Below are positions 21,102-30,529 of a DNA stretch of 64,000 nucleotides, piece after piece. The stretch's first letter is position 1. Each line of letters begins with the position of its first letter. A program made the position numbers and the translations under genes. Source of the stretch: Agarophyton chilense (lineage: Eukaryota; Rhodophyta; Florideophyceae; Gracilariales; Gracilariaceae); assembly GCA_030374765.1 (NCBI GenBank), contig JARGXX010000068.1, positions 4,216,001-4,280,000 of the forward strand, given 5' to 3'. The notes beneath the pieces are model-generated. The model had not been told where the DNA came from and did no database searches. It saw only the letters and a program-made list of their open reading frames with translations.

Positions 21102-24100
21102 TCAGTTGCGGCGAGCTTCTCCAAGTAACCGGCCGCACTTGTCAATCAATGCGTTGGGAATATGTTCTCTATTCCTTAAAGCCGTTTGCAGAAACTGCTT
21201 GAGAGAACCACAAGCGGCCTTCTTTGAGCCTGCGTCTCCCCTTGAAATTGCCATTGCAAAGTACTCCACTGCGTTTGCACGTGACGGAGAAACACCCGGA
21301 GCGCCCTCCCACAAAAGTTCGGCCAAGTTCCTGCACGCATGATGCCTCTCTTGTCTTTCAATTGCCAGCTCGAAGGCACGAACGGCAGCTAGCGCGTCGA
21401 CCTCCACGCCAGGAGCACCATGCCGCAGCAGCAAGCCCAAATTGTTGGCGGCGATTGCGTCACCATGTCGCGATGCAATTTCGTACAAGCCTCTAGCAGC
21501 AACGCCATCCGGTTCCAGCCCTGCGGCACCGTCATGAAGCATCACACCCAGATTAACGGCAGCAGACGGATACCCCTGGTCCACTGCAATCTGGTAGTAG
21601 TAGCGTGCTCTCTCACCATCCACGCCAACATCGTTTCGGCCATGGTGGTACAAAAGTCCAAGCCCGTTGCAAGCTTCCGGGTCGCCGGAAGCAGCTACAG
21701 CTTTTTCCCATTCCCGCATGGCCGCCGATATGTTTTTGAGGCTGCCTCCAGCTCCCCAGCGATACACCCAACCTAGTGCGCTGTGCGCAGACGAAGCACC
21801 CTCCACACTGCGTTTCTTCAGATAGTCAATGGCTGCGCGTCCGTTCTTAACGTCGTTCTTATTCCATTTTTCGGTCATGAGCGCACTTCGCAGCGCCTTG
21901 ATCTCCTCATCGGAGCGACGAAGGTAGCGCGCCGCAGCCTCCCATTCAACTCTCCGCACCACGCATAACGGTAGCGCAGCAAGCGCCAGGCTTGTCTTGT
22001 CATTGAGTCCCAGCACCTTGTGGTGGTCGCGCTCTTCTTCATTGAGCCGTGCGCCGTCACCGAGCTCGGACAGCGGGCGGAGTTGCGCATCCCTCACAAA
22101 CGAGCTGGGTTCGTTTTCACCGTTCACCGACACGGTAGCAGATGTGGGCGACATTGGCGGTTTTTTCGACGCCACAGAAGACGATGGAGCGGCCGGAAAG
22201 GCACCATCGGTGGATTTGATACCAACCGCCCTGTCCAGCAGCACAAAGGCGGCACTCTTCTCAGTATGCAAAAGGGCGACGCCCTTAGCAAACATGAGCG
22301 CCTGCAGTGTGGAGTCGATCTTCCTCTTGACCTCGCGCAGCGAAGCGCGCTTGTCTTTGTCGGTTTGTATACACATGCGAATGATGGGGCGGCACTCGAG
22401 CGGCACAGCACTCCAGTCGAGCTCATCGGCTATGTTGGCGCGCGCCCACGCGTCGGTGGGCGGGTGCTTGCCAGTGGCCATGTAGTACATGATCCAGCCC
22501 ACGCTCCACACATCAATCTTGGTCAACGCGTTTTTCTCCGACAGCAGCAGCTCAGATTCGAGGTGGGCCAACTCAGAGGAGCGGCGACGGCGCGCGAGCC
22601 CGACAATATCATCGCTGGAAAAGGTGGGCAAGCGGCGGCGGCGATGCGGAGTGTCCCTGATGAGGTTGGAGTTGTTATTTTTGCTGTTGTTGCTGCTGCT
22701 GCTGTTGTTGTTGTTATTATTGTTGTTGTTGTTATCAATAGCGTGTTGGGCAGTGCGAAGAGACTGCTCGACGACGCTCTGCACCGTGGTGAGACGCTGT
22801 GCCACGGCGCGGTTGGGAACCAGGTGCGCAGCCGAGTGCAGCGGCGTGGGGACGCGGCTGGAATGCATAATGGCACTGTGGTCGCCGTGGTGCGCATTGA
22901 GCTCCGGGTTGAGGTGATCATCGCCGAACAAGGCATAGGTCTCGTTGTTGTCAAACTGGTGGCGCTGCGAGCCGGAATGGGAGCGTGAGGGCGGCATGGC
23001 AATGACGGCGTTGGCGGCTACGTTACTGTTGCTGCGCCTGCGCGCAGCAATGGGCGTGTGCGGGCGCGGACTGTGGCGGCCGTTTGAGGTGGCGGAGGCA
23101 GAGGAGGAGGGCGGCATGATACGGCGCTCGCGCTGCAGTTGGCGGTGGCTGTGGGCGTCGACGTGCGGCGCCACAGAGCTCCACATGGACGCGGTGACCT
23201 TCTCCGGGGCACAATAGCCGGATAACAGCGGGTTGCGGTGCCAAGAGGACTCGGCGCGGGCGCCGTGAGCCTCGTGGGCGCTTGGAAAATCGACGACCTG
23301 CACGGCGTACGGCACGAAAAGGTGTGACGAGGCGACGGAATCGGCCGACGTGGAGGAGCAGAAGGACGGGACCTGGTGGCGCTGCAGGGCGTCGCGCACG
23401 GGGACGACGGCGGCGGGGCGGTGGCTGCGATCGGACGGCGACTCGCGCGATGTGAGGTTGGAGGAGGTGGGGGCGCAGGACGGGGCGGCGAGCGAGGGTT
23501 TGGCGTGGGGTGGCGAGCGGTGCGGGGCGTCGGGGTGATGCGGGGGCGGGAGGGAGGCGGCGCGCGCGACGGGCAACGACTGCGGGATGCGATGGAGCGC
23601 CAGGTGGGCGGAGGTAACGGGCGACACGGTTTCGGGGGGGGGCGGAGGCGGGGGCGGAGGCGGGGGCGGGGTGGAAGACGAGGGCGGGTGGCGGGGCGAC
23701 GGCGACGGTGACGGTGACGGAAACGGGGACGAGGCGGGCGGGGACGGGGGGGAGGTCGGGGGCGGGGGCGGGACGAGCAGCACATTGGCGGGATGCAGGT
23801 CCTGGTGGGTGATGGCCGGATGCACGCGCTGCGCAAACAGCAACGCGGCCACGACGCGCTGCAACACGCGTAGGTGAGTGACGGTGTCGGGGATTTTGCA
23901 ATGTCGCACAAGACGATCCAGCGACGTGCCGGCGCACACGCGCATGACAATGTAGCCGACGCAGTGATGGGCGGCGGCGCGCGACGAAGACGCGGCGTGT
24001 TCCCAGTGCGCGCCGCACAGCGCGGGGATGTGGGCGCAGCGGCCGAGCGCGTGACGGTAGTCGGCCTCGCGCATGAAGCGGGCGTAGCCGGAGCGCATGA

Positions 24101-24878
24101 GACGCACGCACACGCGGCGGGAGCGCCACATGGCGGGCGTGGGCTCGCCGTCGCGCGCGGCGAGCAGGTTGCGCGAGCGCAGCGGTGTGATGGGGCTCTG
24201 CACTGGCGAGAAGTACCACGGGCGGCGCTGCAGCTCGGAGGTGCGTGCCGTTGGCGCGGGCGTCGTCGAGGTAGCGGCGGCGGCGGCGGCGGCGGCGGCG
24301 GAGGAAGCCGGCGACGGTGATGATGACGGCGAAAACGACGACGAGACGGCTGCGGCGGCAGCGGCGGCGCGTCGCCTCCACAGCGCGATCTGCAGCAGCG
24401 TGTCGATGCGGTTGGCCACGGTGGCCAGACGACGACGCTCGGGCAGCAGCAGCGGCGGCGGCGGCGGCAGCAACGGCGCGGTGGCAGCGGCCGGCGGGGC
24501 GGACGCAGGCGCAACGGGGGCATACGCGGCGCGATGGGCGCGGTCGATGCGAATACGCGGACGAGGGGCGCGACGATGACGCGCGCGCAGGGCGATTTCG
24601 CGTAGCTCGGTGAGCGCGGCCGCGGCGTCGCGCTCCGCGGCCGCGTCGAAGAGAGGAGCGGCGGAGGCATGCAGCGCGGCCACCAGACGCGCCAGCGCGG
24701 CGTGCAGGGCGCGCAGGGCGCGCGGGGCGCGCGGCGACGGCGACGGCGACGGCGATGGCGGCGACGGCTTGAGCACGCTGAGCTGCGGGAGCCACGGGCG
24801 CAGCGCGTCGACCGCGGCCGCGGCCAGCGCGCGCAACGGCGGCGAGGCGGGCGGCGGCAGGTGCGGCGTCGCGTCCAT
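21102..24878 (-). CDS. protein kinase-like protein with C-terminal Sel1 repeats (1258 aa)
   Basis: Start chosen at the ATG at 24878 (MDATPHLPPP), the first ATG in frame, with G at -3 and +4. Residues 1-220 are Pro/Ala-rich low complexity with Arg-rich helices. A kinase-like domain follows in pieces: catalytic loop HQDLHPANVLL near residue 360; then a very long low-complexity insert; DFP in place of DFG near 529; a CAPE motif near 557; an Asn tract near 714-736; and DVWSVGWIMYYMATG near 790. I see no glycine-rich loop, and the beta-3 Lys position appears to be Arg (VCVRLM), so activity is doubtful: HxD and N are kept but G of DFG is lost. Residues about 1010-1235 are four or five Sel1 repeats (A...LG.L...G..G...D...A), a scaffold for protein binding. 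The gene is intronless. The next gene upstream, about 200 bp away on the same strand, is a Sel1 paralogue. Confidence 0.85.
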   Translation of the reverse strand: MDATPHLPPPASPPLRALAAAAVDALRPWLPQLSVLKPSPPSPSPSPSPRAPRALRALHAALARLVAALHASAAPLFDAAAERDAAAALTELREIALRARHRRAPRPRIRIDRAHRAAYAPVAPASAPPAAATAPLLPPPPPLLLPERRRLATVANRIDTLLQIALWRRRAAAAAAAVSSSFSPSSSPSPASSAAAAAAAAATSTTPAPTARTSELQRRPWYFSPVQSPITPLRSRNLLAARDGEPTPAMWRSRRVCVRLMRSGYARFMREADYRHALGRCAHIPALCGAHWEHAASSSRAAAHHCVGYIVMRVCAGTSLDRLVRHCKIPDTVTHLRVLQRVVAALLFAQRVHPAITHQDLHPANVLLVPPPPPTSPPSPPASSPFPSPSPSPSPRHPPSSSTPPPPPPPPPPPPETVSPVTSAHLALHRIPQSLPVARAASLPPPHHPDAPHRSPPHAKPSLAAPSCAPTSSNLTSRESPSDRSHRPAAVVPVRDALQRHQVPSFCSSTSADSVASSHLFVPYAVQVVDFPSAHEAHGARAESSWHRNPLLSGYCAPEKVTASMWSSVAPHVDAHSHRQLQRERRIMPPSSSASATSNGRHSPRPHTPIAARRRSNSNVAANAVIAMPPSRSHSGSQRHQFDNNETYALFGDDHLNPELNAHHGDHSAIMHSSRVPTPLHSAAHLVPNRAVAQRLTTVQSVVEQSLRTAQHAIDNNNNNNNNNNSSSSNNSKNNNSNLIRDTPHRRRRLPTFSSDDIVGLARRRRSSELAHLESELLLSEKNALTKIDVWSVGWIMYYMATGKHPPTDAWARANIADELDWSAVPLECRPIIRMCIQTDKDKRASLREVKRKIDSTLQALMFAKGVALLHTEKSAAFVLLDRAVGIKSTDGAFPAAPSSSVASKKPPMSPTSATVSVNGENEPSSFVRDAQLRPLSELGDGARLNEEERDHHKVLGLNDKTSLALAALPLCVVRRVEWEAAARYLRRSDEEIKALRSALMTEKWNKNDVKNGRAAIDYLKKRSVEGASSAHSALGWVYRWGAGGSLKNISAAMREWEKAVAASGDPEACNGLGLLYHHGRNDVGVDGERARYYYQIAVDQGYPSAAVNLGVMLHDGAAGLEPDGVAARGLYEIASRHGDAIAANNLGLLLRHGAPGVEVDALAAVRAFELAIERQERHHACRNLAELLWEGAPGVSPSRANAVEYFAMAISRGDAGSKKAACGSLKQFLQTALRNREHIPNALIDKCGRLLGEARRN

Positions 24879-25085
24879 CGCGGGGGGGGAGTGGGCGGTG
24901 GGGAGGGGGGGGAGGCGGGGAGGGGGAGGCGGGGAAACGCGGACGCGATGGGGAAGGACGGGGGGGGGGTGGAGACGGGGTATGTAGATGGGGGCAGTGA
25001 AGCGCAACGTGTGACGAAGCGAAACAAAAAGAGGCGGCGAAGCGAAAGGCGAGACGAAAAGAGACGAGAGCCAAAAAAAGAAAAA

Positions 25086-26285
25086 TTAGCACGCGTAGTG
25101 GAGAAGCGTGGCATCCACGTGCTTGCGCAACGCGCTTGGGGCGCGCAGCGAGAAGCGCCACGTGCGGCGCAGCGCGCGCAGCGAGCGGCAGCAGCGAGCG
25201 CGCGCAGCGGAGTCGCCCTCGGCCACTCCGAGCAGCAACAGCTGCGCGGCGCGCGGCACGTCGCGCGCCACGCCGCGCGCACCGCGCCACTGCAGCAGCG
25301 CCAGATTACGCGGCGCGTGGTTGCGCTCGCCGCGCGCCAGCGCCAGTTGCAGCAGCGCGCGCGCGCGCGACGCGTCCGCGCCCACGCCCGGCGCGCCCGT
25401 CGTGTACAACTGCCCGAGGTTGGACGCGGCCGACGCCGACCCCCAGCCCACCGCCAGCTTGTAGTAGTGCTCGGCCTCGGCGGCGTCGACGCGTAGTCCG
25501 CCCGCGCCGGCGCGCAGCACAAAGCCAATGTTGTTTGCGGCGCATGCGCGCCGTTCCGCGCGGTGCATGCGCACCACCATCGTAGCGTCGGCGCGCAGCG
25601 CCTCGCTTCGCATTGTTGCTCCCTCTCCACACCCGCCGCCGCCGCCGCCGCCGCCGCCCAGCTCGCCGCCGCCCATGAGCATGGTGCCCAGCTCCACGGC
25701 GCGGTCGCGCTCTCGCGCCTCGATGGCGCGCACCCACTCGGCGCGCGCCGCGCCGGCCGTGGCGCAGATGCCGCGCGCGCGCACTCCGTCCAGCCACAAC
25801 AGTACGCGCTGCGCAAAGCGCACGCCGCTCAGCGTCGCGCGCATGGCGTACTCGCCGCCGCCGCTGCAGTCGCGCACGTCGCCGTAGTACCACGCGCGAG
25901 TGCGCGCCGCCACGCGCGTCACCATCGCCACCTCCATCTCCGACGCGTTCAGTCGTCGCGCCACGCGCTCGTACTCCACCGGCCGCACCAGGTACGCCGG
26001 CAGCGCCCGTAACCCGCTGGCGCTCCACAGCGTGCGCCCGCGCACTTCTCCGCCGCCCTTCTCCTCCCCCTCCTCCTCGATGCCCACCGCCGCGTCCAGC
26101 AGTCGCCCCGCCTCGCGCTCGCTACCGCCGTATCCGCCCCGCAGCACCTCAATGGCGCGTCGCATCTTCCACTCGTGCCCCTCCGCCATCGACGGCAGCT
26201 CCACCAGCTCCGCCTGCTCCTTCTCCTGCTCAACCGCCTCGCGCCGCTCCGCCTCCTCCTTGTCCAGCTGCGTCACGTCGAACAT
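25086..26285 (-). CDS. Sel1-repeat protein, tandem paralogue of the kinase-Sel1 gene (399 aa)
   Basis: The first in-frame ATG is at 26285 (MFDVTQLDKEEAERREAVEQ). The N-terminus is an acidic, possibly coiled-coil segment. A region (LRALPAYLVRPVEYERVARRLNASEME) then matches the segment just before the Sel1 repeats of the neighbouring gene (ALPLCVVRRVEWEAAARYLRRSDEE). The C-terminal half has Sel1-type repeats (NNIGFVLRAGAGGLRVDAAEAEHYYKLA; SNLGQLYTTGAPGVGADASRARALLQLA; RNLALLQWRGARGVARDVPRAAQLLLLG). A Gly run (about residues 215-225) comes from GCC/CCG repeats. No kinase domain is present. The gene is extremely GC-rich, so several long shadow frames overlap it; this one is chosen for its repeat homology. 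Likely a protein-interaction scaffold acting with, or derived from, the downstream kinase-like gene. Confidence 0.8.
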   Translation of the reverse strand: MFDVTQLDKEEAERREAVEQEKEQAELVELPSMAEGHEWKMRRAIEVLRGGYGGSEREAGRLLDAAVGIEEEGEEKGGGEVRGRTLWSASGLRALPAYLVRPVEYERVARRLNASEMEVAMVTRVAARTRAWYYGDVRDCSGGGEYAMRATLSGVRFAQRVLLWLDGVRARGICATAGAARAEWVRAIEARERDRAVELGTMLMGGGELGGGGGGGGGCGEGATMRSEALRADATMVVRMHRAERRACAANNIGFVLRAGAGGLRVDAAEAEHYYKLAVGWGSASAASNLGQLYTTGAPGVGADASRARALLQLALARGERNHAPRNLALLQWRGARGVARDVPRAAQLLLLGVAEGDSAARARCCRSLRALRRTWRFSLRAPSALRKHVDATLLHYAC

Positions 26286-27411
26286 GCTGCTTCCCCGCGC
26301 TCCTTCCTCCGTCCTCGTCCTCCTCACGCCTGCGCCCTCCTCTGCCCACTACTACTTAGTTTTGCTTGTGCAGCGCCGCGCGGGGCAGCGCCGCCACTGT
26401 AAACCGCGCTCGGCCGAGCGCCCGTTGCGCCGCGCGGCCCGTCGCGCCGCACTCTAACTGCACCTACTTCGCACTCGCTTCCGCACCGTCGCCTGCCGCC
26501 GCTTTCCGCGCGCATACAGTACCGCGCGCCACACGGATACTAACTGACTGAGCACACGCTCACAGCGCACGCTGCCTCCGCTTGCTCTCGTCCTCTTCCT
26601 TCTTGCTGCTACCGTCGCCTCCTTCGTGAAAGCTGTCAAAGCCTCCCCCAACCGTCGCTGCACGCTATCTACTCTATATCACTTCCCCCCATGTGTCGCG
26701 TTTCACTCACGCTCCGCAAATACAAATCATCACCCGCATCAGCACCTCCTACTTACGTCATTGTTTACAAACAACATTCCCACAAAAGAAAAAAAAAAAA
26801 AAAAACCCCATACAGCACCTTTCTCACACAACGTCGCGCAAACCTCCGTCGCACCGCCACGTACCCGTCGTAGATGCGCCGTCCGCCAGCTCTGTATCTT
26901 TTCTGTCGCGCTCGCGCGCCGTATCCCGTCGTCCACAATTAGCTTGCCACATACGCTGGTGCGCAGCATCACCTCATGCTCCGTGCATTCGCCATTTCAG
27001 CCGTCCTTTACCATATCTCGTTAGCACCTCTTCCAGTTCGTCCTGCCGGATTACACCTGCGTCCTCCGTCATTGTCAGCATCCCCTGCGCCGCTGCCCAC
27101 ACAAGTGTCACAGTGCGCGCAAGTCATCACTCCTCTGCCCCCCCTCCCGCCCTGCTTAGCCCTCTCGTGTCCCCGCCATATCCACCGCTCCAACAACATC
27201 TGCTTGGATCACTCGCGTCCAATGTCTCGCAACACACTCTCAGCCGCTCTCGCGCTACCCTGCGGGCGGCCCTTATGGCTCTGCGCTGGAACCCCCCCGC
27301 CGCCTCTCAAAGAAACAGCTGTTCGACAGCAATAAACTACTGTACTCGCGAGTGCCGCCTGAAACTCACAGTTTATGTCATGTAGGCCACCCGCCATCAT
27401 CTGCAAGCAGC
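26286..27411. other. intergenic region between two minus-strand genes
   Basis: This holds the promoter side of the Sel1 gene and the 3' flank of the acyltransferase gene. It contains an A-run of about 19 bases near 26785-26803 (poly-A as read on the plus strand) and a C/T-rich stretch, but no homology-supported gene. Plus-strand frames of up to 230 codons here are low-complexity chance frames. Confidence 0.6.
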
Positions 27412-29448
27412 TCACGCAACGGCCCACCCCTCCGGAAACCAGCTCTTCCGGTCACTCTCCCACCTGGTCGCAAGATATACCGCACCCTCTTCACTAACGT
27501 GGTCGCTATCGCGGTACAACATGCTCTCGCCGCTCAGAACGCGACAGTACTGCGCATCGTTCCACGCGTTGTCACAAAGATACGCACTGAGCAGCAAAGC
27601 GTGAGCGCCCGTCTCGTTCGCCACCGCGCTGATCACCGAGTTGACGTACCGCAGACGTCCCATCGCCAGCTGTCTATTCGCGCCCACACACGGCAGCGGC
27701 TGTGGCTGTCCCGAGCGACGCCACTCCTCGAGGCGCTGTGGCTCACGACGCACATGTCGCAGCCACCGCTTGCAGTTAAACGTGCCTCTGCCCAGGTCGG
27801 GCGGCTCACCCACGATGACCACCTGCTTGCCAAGCGTGCGAATGTACCGCACAGTGTGCCTCAACGACTGCTCAAACGCGACTCGAGACTCGTTGAGCGA
27901 TGGAACACCAGCTGGCGAGCCAATGGATTTTCGAAACCGATATTCGGCCAGAGCACCGCGAGTAAAGTACTCGCCGCGCTCCACAGCCGTGCTCCACCGG
28001 CTGGCGAGGAATACCACCTCAACAGACGGGTGGGCCACATGCGTACGCCACCCATGCACAACATGCTGACACTGCGCAAGCTGTGCTACAGACACCCGGC
28101 TTTGTCCCACGCCAATGGAAGCGCGAACCTTCTCCACGCCGAATAAAGGCGAGCACGCGGGCACAGCGCGCAGCTGCACGCGCGTGAGGTAGCGAGAGGC
28201 CAAATACGCAAAGAACGGAGCCAGCACGCTTGCATGACTGTCGCCCACAACAAGCGTGTAGTTGGGCGAGGCGGAAAACGAGCCAAAGGTGCGCGCGTCG
28301 AACCAAGACGCCGATTGGTTGGCGGCGGCGGCGGTGACAGTGCTTGTGATTGCACGTAGCAGCGAAGGTGAGCTTTGGGTGTGACATGCGCACGACGCAA
28401 AATTCATGCCGAACAACGCCACAATGCACAGCAGCAGCGGCGGAAGCAACCAGTTGAGCGTGAGAGCAGTGGTGGTATCAGGGGGGGAACGCAGCGGCGT
28501 CTCGATGCAGTGATACACAGCCGAGGCGCAGAGCAACGTGACAAACGCCAAAACGATGGTTTGAATTGCGGAGAGGGTGTGCACAGCAAGGAGGGTGCGC
28601 GTGGCCACCAGCAGCGGCCAATGCACAAGGTACAGGGAATAGGAGATTCGGCCGACGTAGAGCACGAGCGGGTGCTGTAAACGGGCGCTGAGAGCGGACG
28701 TGGGCGACAAAAGAATGCACACGGCGCCGAGCACCGGCGGCAACGCCGCCAGTGCCGGAAAAGGAGTGGCGGACGAATAGAAAAGCGATGGAAGAAGAAT
28801 GCAAACGAGCCCAAACACAAACGCAATCTCTGCCACAAACGGGGGTGACGAGGGAGGGTTAAGGAAGGAGGCATATGCTCCCGCGAGAAATTCAAAGGCG
28901 CGAAAGGGGGCGGCGTAAAAGGTGAGGCGCGGGAAGCGAGCGAGACTGAGCTGGGTGCACACGAGAAACACCAGCGCCAGCAGCAGAATGAGGTAAGGAC
29001 GACGGCGAAGGGCGGGCAGCACAAACGGCCACACCAGGTAGAACTGCTCCTCGACGGAGAGTGACCACGTGTGCAGCAGCAGGTGGGGGAACGGCGGCGC
29101 AAAGTAGTGCACGGTGGCGGCAAAGTAATGGTTGGACACGGAAAACAAGGACGCAAGCACGGCGGCCGACGCGGCGCGCGTGGGCACGTCGGGCAGCACA
29201 AACGCGAGCAACTGCGCTGTGGCCAGCGTGGCGAACAGCGCGGGGAACAGACGCCGCACGCGTCTGGTGTAGAAGAAGCGCAACGGCGCACTGTGCGCGC
29301 CGCGCAACACGGTGGTGATGAGGAACGCGGAAAGCACGAAGAACACATCGACGCCCACAAAGCCGCCGCTCAACGCGCCGTAGTGATGCAACAGCACCAG
29401 CGCCACGGCCAGTGCGCGCAGCGCATCCACATCGGCGCGATACTTCAT
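27412..29448 (-). CDS. AT3-SGNH membrane O-acyltransferase, OafA-like (678 aa)
   Basis: The first in-frame ATG is at 29448, giving MKYRADVDALRALAVALVLL, the standard start of acyltransferase-3 proteins; the Arg-rich codons upstream have no ATG. Motifs: R..ALAV...HHYG with the catalytic His pair near residue 21, GGFVGVDVFFVLSAFLIT, HTWSLSVEEQFYLVWP near 128, and about ten hydrophobic helices to residue 370. A C-terminal SGNH-hydrolase domain follows, with GDSHAS near 403 and the DSDHVS catalytic Asp/His block near 648. In bacteria this fusion moves acyl groups, usually acetyl, across the membrane onto extracellular or O-antigen sugars. The protein should sit in the ER/Golgi or plasma membrane and acylate a glycan; the substrate is unknown. 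It is complete and intronless. A divergent promoter is shared with the secreted Cys-rich gene. Confidence 0.9.
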   Translation of the reverse strand: MKYRADVDALRALAVALVLLHHYGALSGGFVGVDVFFVLSAFLITTVLRGAHSAPLRFFYTRRVRRLFPALFATLATAQLLAFVLPDVPTRAASAAVLASLFSVSNHYFAATVHYFAPPFPHLLLHTWSLSVEEQFYLVWPFVLPALRRRPYLILLLALVFLVCTQLSLARFPRLTFYAAPFRAFEFLAGAYASFLNPPSSPPFVAEIAFVFGLVCILLPSLFYSSATPFPALAALPPVLGAVCILLSPTSALSARLQHPLVLYVGRISYSLYLVHWPLLVATRTLLAVHTLSAIQTIVLAFVTLLCASAVYHCIETPLRSPPDTTTALTLNWLLPPLLLCIVALFGMNFASCACHTQSSPSLLRAITSTVTAAAANQSASWFDARTFGSFSASPNYTLVVGDSHASVLAPFFAYLASRYLTRVQLRAVPACSPLFGVEKVRASIGVGQSRVSVAQLAQCQHVVHGWRTHVAHPSVEVVFLASRWSTAVERGEYFTRGALAEYRFRKSIGSPAGVPSLNESRVAFEQSLRHTVRYIRTLGKQVVIVGEPPDLGRGTFNCKRWLRHVRREPQRLEEWRRSGQPQPLPCVGANRQLAMGRLRYVNSVISAVANETGAHALLLSAYLCDNAWNDAQYCRVLSGESMLYRDSDHVSEEGAVYLATRWESDRKSWFPEGWAVA

Positions 29449-29893
29449 CTCCCGCGGACGCCGCGCGCGTCGTCCTCGCGGACGAGGCCGTCGTCGTCGT
29501 CGCCGACGAACGCGCGCTGTCTTCACGCACCAACATGGCCACTCCGCCCGGTCGCTTTGCCAAACCTATCTGCCAGTCTGACGGCATGCGCTGAGCGCGG
29601 GCGTGCGGTGGCGCTCGCTGCGCGCCACGTGCCGTCACGACCCGTGACGTGGCGCACCGTGACGCCACGCCACGCCACGCGTTTTCGAGTCGTTTCAAAC
29701 GCACGCCGCGTTTGAAACAAGCGCGCTTGGGTAGCGCGTCGGCGCCAGCGTCAGCTATCGCTACAAAAGCCGCTGCGCCGCGCCGCTGCTACAGTCCAAA
29801 GCCGGTCCAGTCCCTCCGCCCCGACGCATCGCTCCTTCTAGTAAGTGCGCCTCGCATCGAACCAACGCCTCACTTGTTTGCCTCGCTCTGTAT
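29449..29893. promoter_or_regulatory. divergent intergenic region between acyltransferase and Cys-rich protein genes
   Basis: This 445-bp spacer separates the start codons of two divergent genes and presumably carries both promoters. It is GC-rich and has short reiterations of CGTGACG and CCACG (about 29630-29685). I see no convincing TATA box. Confidence 0.4.
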
Positions 29894-30529
29894 ATGTGCG
29901 CAATGACCGTCTCCGCGCGCGTTGCCGGCCTCGTGGCGGCACTTTTTGTCACCTTGGCTGCTGCCACTCCGCTCGCGCAGGCGCCGCCCACTACCACCGT
30001 CGTGCAGGTGCCGTATCGAGCAGATCAGCTTTCCCCTCCGTTCGAGATCGCTTCCGCGCATGTGGTGCGGCCCATGCTTCGCGCCGAGCCCAGCCCCATG
30101 GACGACATGGATCCGCTCACGTCTGAGAGCCCGGCCCCAACCGCAGAGATGTATGCCACAGAAGAGCCCACCGCAGAACCCTCGTTCTCCACGGAACCGA
30201 TGTGGGCGCTGTCTCAAACCGACGGCTACGTCACCCGTATTCCAACCACCTCGGCCATGATGGCCGCACCGCAGTATACCAACGAAGACAACTACGACAG
30301 AACGCCAGTCGGATCCCGCCCGTATCCTCCCGCCGCGTGCCACTGCATGTCACTCGACGCCAAGTGCGACCGCTCCATCGCTGGCGCTTCGGGCGTGTGT
30401 TCGGCGCACATGAGCTCCTCAAAGCAGTCTGGCGACTGTCACTTTGCCTGCTGCCGCCTTTGTACCGTCAACCGCTTTGTGTCGTGGTGCTCCGATCCGC
30501 AAGTCGTACAAGCTTGCAAAACATGGTAA
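29894..30529 (+). CDS. secreted cysteine-rich protein of unknown function (211 aa)
   Basis: The ATG at 29894 or, three codons later, at 29903 starts a clear signal peptide (ARVAGLVAALFVTLAAATPLAQA). Residues about 30-145 are Pro/Thr/Ser/Glu-rich and probably extended or O-glycosylated. The last 65 residues form a compact domain with ten cysteines: a CHC pair, three single Cys, a CC pair, then three single Cys, ending CKTW. Ten cysteines fit five disulfides in an extracellular module. I recognise no family. The gene is intronless and divergent from the acyltransferase gene. Codon use matches the other island genes, and the protein looks intact, so it is probably expressed. Confidence 0.75.
   Translation: MCAMTVSARVAGLVAALFVTLAAATPLAQAPPTTTVVQVPYRADQLSPPFEIASAHVVRPMLRAEPSPMDDMDPLTSESPAPTAEMYATEEPTAEPSFSTEPMWALSQTDGYVTRIPTTSAMMAAPQYTNEDNYDRTPVGSRPYPPAACHCMSLDAKCDRSIAGASGVCSAHMSSSKQSGDCHFACCRLCTVNRFVSWCSDPQVVQACKTW

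Noticed and set aside
23018-25816. Minus-strand open frames of 932 and 755 codons overlapping the two Sel1 genes
   Set aside because: They are Arg/Pro/Ala shadow frames of very GC-rich coding DNA, without domain features. The overlapping frames with kinase and Sel1 motifs explain the region.
26693-27385. Plus-strand frame of 230 codons in the spacer between the Sel1 and acyltransferase genes
   Set aside because: It starts next to an A-run that gives a Lys tract, is low in complexity, has no domain and has competing frames of similar length.
27412-29526. Longer acyltransferase with an Arg-rich N-terminus
   Set aside because: The extension has no ATG. The family's standard start coincides with the ATG at 29448.
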